Positions 6,310 through 8,135 of a stretch of 8,135 nt of DNA are shown piece by piece. How positions within the stretch are numbered: position 1 is the first letter of the stretch; every line of letters starts with the position of its first letter. The notes under the pieces were generated by a model. That model did no database searches, had not been told where the DNA came from, and worked only from the letters and a program-made list of their open reading frames with translations. The position numbers and the translations under genes were made by a program. Origin of the DNA: an uncultured Peptococcaceae bacterium (GTDB lineage: Bacteria > Bacillota > Peptococcia > Peptococcales > Peptococcaceae); the NCBI GenBank assembly GCA_902496505.1, contig CABVBB010000074.1, positions 1-8,135 on the forward strand, read 5' to 3'.

Positions 6310-6585
6310 CTATCGCTCCTCCCTGAACCATTTTTGCTGGACGAGATACAACAAAACAATACTGCCGACGATGGCGCCGATGGTCAAAAGCAGCGCTTTT
6401 AGCCCCAGCGTGCTCAGATTGGCAAAGATCATCTCGTCTGCGCCCACACCGACTGCCAGCGTAAAGATCAATAAAAACAAGATCACGCCCATCAATTTGT
6501 CGATGATCCGAAACCCTCGAGCCGGCAGCAGATCGAACGCTCCGATGATCACACCGATGATCAGGGCTGCAAAAATAGCCAGCAT
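6310..6585 (-). CDS. LysO-family lysine exporter, small N-terminal part
   Basis: This 91-residue membrane protein corresponds to the N-terminal third of single-chain LysO. Hydrophobic segments lie near 2-20, 31-48 and 62-82, with an acidic pair Asp50-Glu51 after the second, where the family has an intramembrane acidic residue important for export. The start at 6585 is supported by GAGGTG five to six bases upstream and by a promoter 37 bases away; an earlier ATG at 6663 would begin upstream of that promoter and is rejected. Its stop TAG (6310-6312) is one base before the ATG of the large part. It presumably pairs with the large part in the cytoplasmic membrane to form the full exporter. First gene of the probable operon leading to argS and the femX-like gene. 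Confidence 0.88.
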   Translation of the reverse strand: MLAIFAALIIGVIIGAFDLLPARGFRIIDKLMGVILFLLIFTLAVGVGADEMIFANLSTLGLKALLLTIGAIVGSIVLLYLVQQKWFREER

Positions 6586-6621
6586 GTCTCTCACCTCAAT
6601 AATCGTGTTAACTGACTTATA

Positions 6622-6651
6622 ATTATACAACGAACACGGTCTCAGTGTCCA
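6622..6651 (-). promoter_or_regulatory. Promoter of the lysO-argS-femX operon
   Basis: On the minus strand -35 TGGACA (6646-6651, 5 of 6) and a perfect -10 TATAAT (6622-6627) are 18 bp apart; the start would be near 6615, about 30 bases before the ATG. A 6-bp inverted repeat, CGTGTT (6604-6609) and AACACG (6633-6638), brackets the -10 and could be an operator for a repressor, but this is inference from symmetry only. Confidence 0.7.
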
Positions 6652-6792
6652 GGATTTAAGCAAATTTCTCTCATATTGGGCGATAAAATTATTTTGTGCC
6701 AGCTTCCTCTATTATGCACTGCCTGATCCTCTGCTAATCCCCAGCTGTGTAAAAGCGGAAACAGCCCTGCCATATTCGCGCGCAGGAGTTGA

Positions 6793-6821
6793 TTGACATC
6801 TCCAGAGGCCGCTATTAGAAT
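6793..6821 (+). promoter_or_regulatory. Near-consensus promoter of the plus-strand unknown gene
   Basis: A perfect -35 TTGACA (6793-6798) and -10 TAGAAT (6816-6821, 5 of 6) are separated by the ideal 17 bp. Transcription would start near 6828, leaving a leader of about 60 bases. It suggests strong housekeeping-sigma expression; no obvious operator overlaps it. Confidence 0.75.
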
Positions 6822-6888
6822 GAAAAAAACTGGCTATCCGTTTGGATGTCTTCGATCTAGCAAATCATTTATAGGGGGATAGTAAGGG

Positions 6889-7407
6889 ATGGCAAAAATA
6901 ATTGTCAAAGAAAACAATGTCCTTGCTGTGGAAACACGTCCTCATTTGTTTGTCATTGCCCAAGCTTTAAAAAATAAAACATTGAACGCAGCGCCCGTTA
7001 TGGAACTTGAGCAGCTCAGGAGGCAGGATCACTTGGCTTTTGAGCTGACAAACAGTGGGCGCCAAGCTGTCACCGTTTATCAGGATACAGATGATGAAAT
7101 GATCATTCCTGCCGTGCCTATAGGGGATCTGAGGTTAGTCAACTGGCAGCTTCTCACCTTGCAGCATTTATCCAAAGAAAAGGATAAGACCCTCATTGCT
7201 GCCCATCAACTAGAAACGATGGGTGTCTATGGCGAACTCAATGAACGCTTGTATTTATCCTATCGTTTTGGAAAATATGTGGAGCCGATGAAGGATCTAT
7301 TGATGGGCAACGTCCATCCTGCATACAAAGTCTATTATCAGATCATCGCCCAACAAATCACCGCCGCTGAGTGGCAAAAACTGCCCATAGAAGACGTGTT
7401 GTATTAG
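6889..7407 (+). CDS. Hypothetical soluble protein, 172 residues, family not recognised
   Basis: I do not recognise the family. The product has no signal peptide, membrane segment, Cys-rich or nucleotide-binding motif and looks like a cytoplasmic alpha/beta protein. Visible parts: a strand-rich start (AKIIVKENNVLAVE), a charged helical stretch at 37-48, an acidic patch DTDDE (66-70) leading to IIPAVPIGDLRLVNW (72-86), and a C-terminal half rich in Tyr and aromatic residues (LYLSYRFGKYVEP, 121-133; AYKVYYQIIAQQ, 145-156). The start at 6889 has AGGGGGA nine bases upstream. It is the only plus-strand gene here and stands alone, with its own near-consensus promoter and a hairpin terminator 15 bases past its stop. 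Codon use resembles a resident gene more than a relic. That it is a real expressed gene is well supported; a function is not offered. Confidence 0.8.
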   Translation: MAKIIVKENNVLAVETRPHLFVIAQALKNKTLNAAPVMELEQLRRQDHLAFELTNSGRQAVTVYQDTDDEMIIPAVPIGDLRLVNWQLLTLQHLSKEKDKTLIAAHQLETMGVYGELNERLYLSYRFGKYVEPMKDLLMGNVHPAYKVYYQIIAQQITAAEWQKLPIEDVLY

Positions 7408-7418
7408 CCTCCCACAGC

Positions 7419-7457
7419 AAAAAAGCCCAGACACTGCGGAGGCAGTATCTGGGCTTT
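7419..7457 (-). terminator. Shared terminator between converging genes
   Basis: A 16-base arm (7422-7437) pairs with 7442-7457, one mismatch, closed by a GGAG loop; the core is GCCCAGA/TCTGGGC. On the minus strand it ends in six T (7419-7424), making a strong terminator for the phosphodiesterase gene 12 bases away. In the plus direction only three T follow, so it is a weaker stop for the gene ending at 7407. Confidence 0.88.
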
Positions 7458-7468
7458 GGCGCCAAGGC

Positions 7469-8135
7469 TTATAATCTTTCGGTGAATATCTGGTAGGCTG
7501 GTGCACCTTCGCAGTTTTCGGGGAAATCGACGCCAATGAGCACTGCAGCTGTTGGAGCGACGTCCACTTCACGAATGTAGCGGGTGGTGCGGTAGTTTTC
7601 TTTGATGCCAGGGCCGGCTGCCATGAAGATCGGCGAAACGGTGGTATCATTGTGGCCGGTGGCTGTGGACATGGAATTGCCATGGTCATAGCAGTAGTCG
7701 TCATGGACGCAGAAGATGATGTCAGCTGCTTCTGGTCCGCCCATGCCTAAGAGCACGGCGTCTTTGTTGTGCAGCGCAAAGGCAACGATGCGGTGACCGG
7801 TCTTAGGATCTTTGTAACCGTAGAGATCGGTGATGATCTTTTCCTCTAATTCATATTTATCGGCAGGATCGACGATGCCATACGGATCGCGGCCCTTGAG
7901 GTTGATATAGATGCTGTTGCAGCGGGTCTGGACAGCGGTGCTCTTGGTCCAGTCGACCTCAGGCAGATCGTTGCCGTTTTCGTCTTTTTTGAGAACGGTG
8001 TAGCCGAATTCTCTCAGCGGATCGACATTGACGCCGCAGTTTTCACCGATAACATGCGCTTCTTCTTCTGGGCAGATCTGCGCATGGTCGGAGAAGATGA
8101 GGATGGTCCAGCCTTGATCGAGAAGCGGCAGGAAT
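7469..8135 (-). CDS. Alkaline-phosphatase-superfamily phosphodiesterase/nucleotide pyrophosphatase-like protein (N-terminus outside window)
   Basis: The C-terminal 221 residues are visible. Members are metal-dependent hydrolases of phosphate mono- or diesters. Superfamily metal ligands are seen in FSDHAQ (fragment residues 14-19, Asp16 and His17) and in TGHND (159-163, His161). Further marks are IYINLKGRDPYGIV (75-88), YGYKDPKTG (105-113), and the closing MAAGPGIKEN (171-180) and VDVAPTAAVLIG (190-201), which together fit the predicted AP-superfamily phosphodiesterase group (type I phosphodiesterase/nucleotide pyrophosphatase). The Thr or Ser nucleophile and first metal site lie in the missing N-terminal part, so activity and substrate cannot be judged. 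The frame is open to the right edge. It converges on the plus-strand gene and shares its terminator. Confidence 0.88.
   Translation of the reverse strand, partial: FLPLLDQGWTILIFSDHAQICPEEEAHVIGENCGVNVDPLREFGYTVLKKDENGNDLPEVDWTKSTAVQTRCNSIYINLKGRDPYGIVDPADKYELEEKIITDLYGYKDPKTGHRIVAFALHNKDAVLLGMGGPEAADIIFCVHDDYCYDHGNSMSTATGHNDTTVSPIFMAAGPGIKENYRTTRYIREVDVAPTAAVLIGVDFPENCEGAPAYQIFTERL

Larger units (their letters stand above)
6586..6888. other. Divergent intergenic region between lysO and the unknown plus-strand gene
   Basis: This 303-base stretch holds the lysO promoter (6622-6651, minus) and the promoter of the plus-strand gene (6793-6821). Between them, 6652-6792 has one short inverted repeat (GCTGT 6744-6748, ACAGC 6761-6765) without a T-tract. 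The lysO leader is only about 30 bases, too short for a lysine riboswitch. No tRNA, small RNA or mobile element end is recognised. Confidence 0.6.

Noticed and set aside
6586..6615. Lysine riboswitch in front of lysO
   Set aside because: The predicted leader is only about 30 bases, far shorter than the roughly 170 bases of that riboswitch, and no matching structure is seen on the minus strand further upstream.
6744..6765. GCTGT/ACAGC inverted repeat as a terminator or operator
   Set aside because: Only 5 bp, no T-tract, and remote from both promoters of the region.
6642..6773. 43-codon ATG frame on the minus strand (starts MAGLFPLLHSWG) in the lysO upstream region, open for about 20 more codons upstream
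   Set aside because: No ribosome binding site, covers the -35 of the lysO promoter and lies opposite the strong plus-strand promoter. The residues look protein-like, so a gene relic is possible, but I cannot name a parent gene.

Overview
The window reads as chromosomal DNA of a bacterium of the Bacillota (Firmicutes). Evidence is the strong AGGAGG-type ribosome binding sites, intrinsic terminators with U-tracts, a GHKL sensor kinase of the AgrC/LytS-like type, a FemX-type peptidoglycan bridge enzyme and a LysO lysine exporter split into two genes. Class Negativicutes would fit the mid-range GC and this gene mix, but I cannot prove it. Almost everything is on the minus strand; only one gene (6889-7407) is on the plus strand.

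Left part (1-2755), AT-richer and accessory-looking: a sensor histidine kinase (1382-2698), a small membrane-anchored protein (844-1230) and the ATPase of a LolD/MacB-type ABC exporter (1-626, cut by the window edge). The last two genes each have their own promoter. Both promoters carry the same 30-bp element, two imperfect 9-bp direct repeats around an identical 12-bp spacer, at the same distance (7 bp) from the -35. The layout matches binding sites of LytTR response regulators, the usual partners of this kinase class. I infer a small signal-responsive regulon: kinase, unseen LytTR regulator, exported protein and ABC exporter. The ABC leader also holds an intrinsic terminator directly before the ribosome binding site, which suggests attenuation as a second control layer. 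No response regulator or permease is visible; they may lie left of base 1.

Middle part (2817-6651), housekeeping: a probable operon, promoter at 6622-6651, of lysO small subunit, lysO large subunit, argS (arginyl-tRNA synthetase) and a femX-like aminoacyl-tRNA-dependent ligase, closed by the strong hairpin at 2817-2854. It links export of a basic amino acid, charging of tRNA and cell-wall crosslink building.

Right part (6793-8135): a single plus-strand gene of unknown function with a near-consensus promoter, then a strong hairpin terminator shared with the converging C-terminal part of an alkaline-phosphatase-superfamily phosphodiesterase that runs off the right edge. No CRISPR array, tRNA, rRNA, insertion sequence or integrase was seen.
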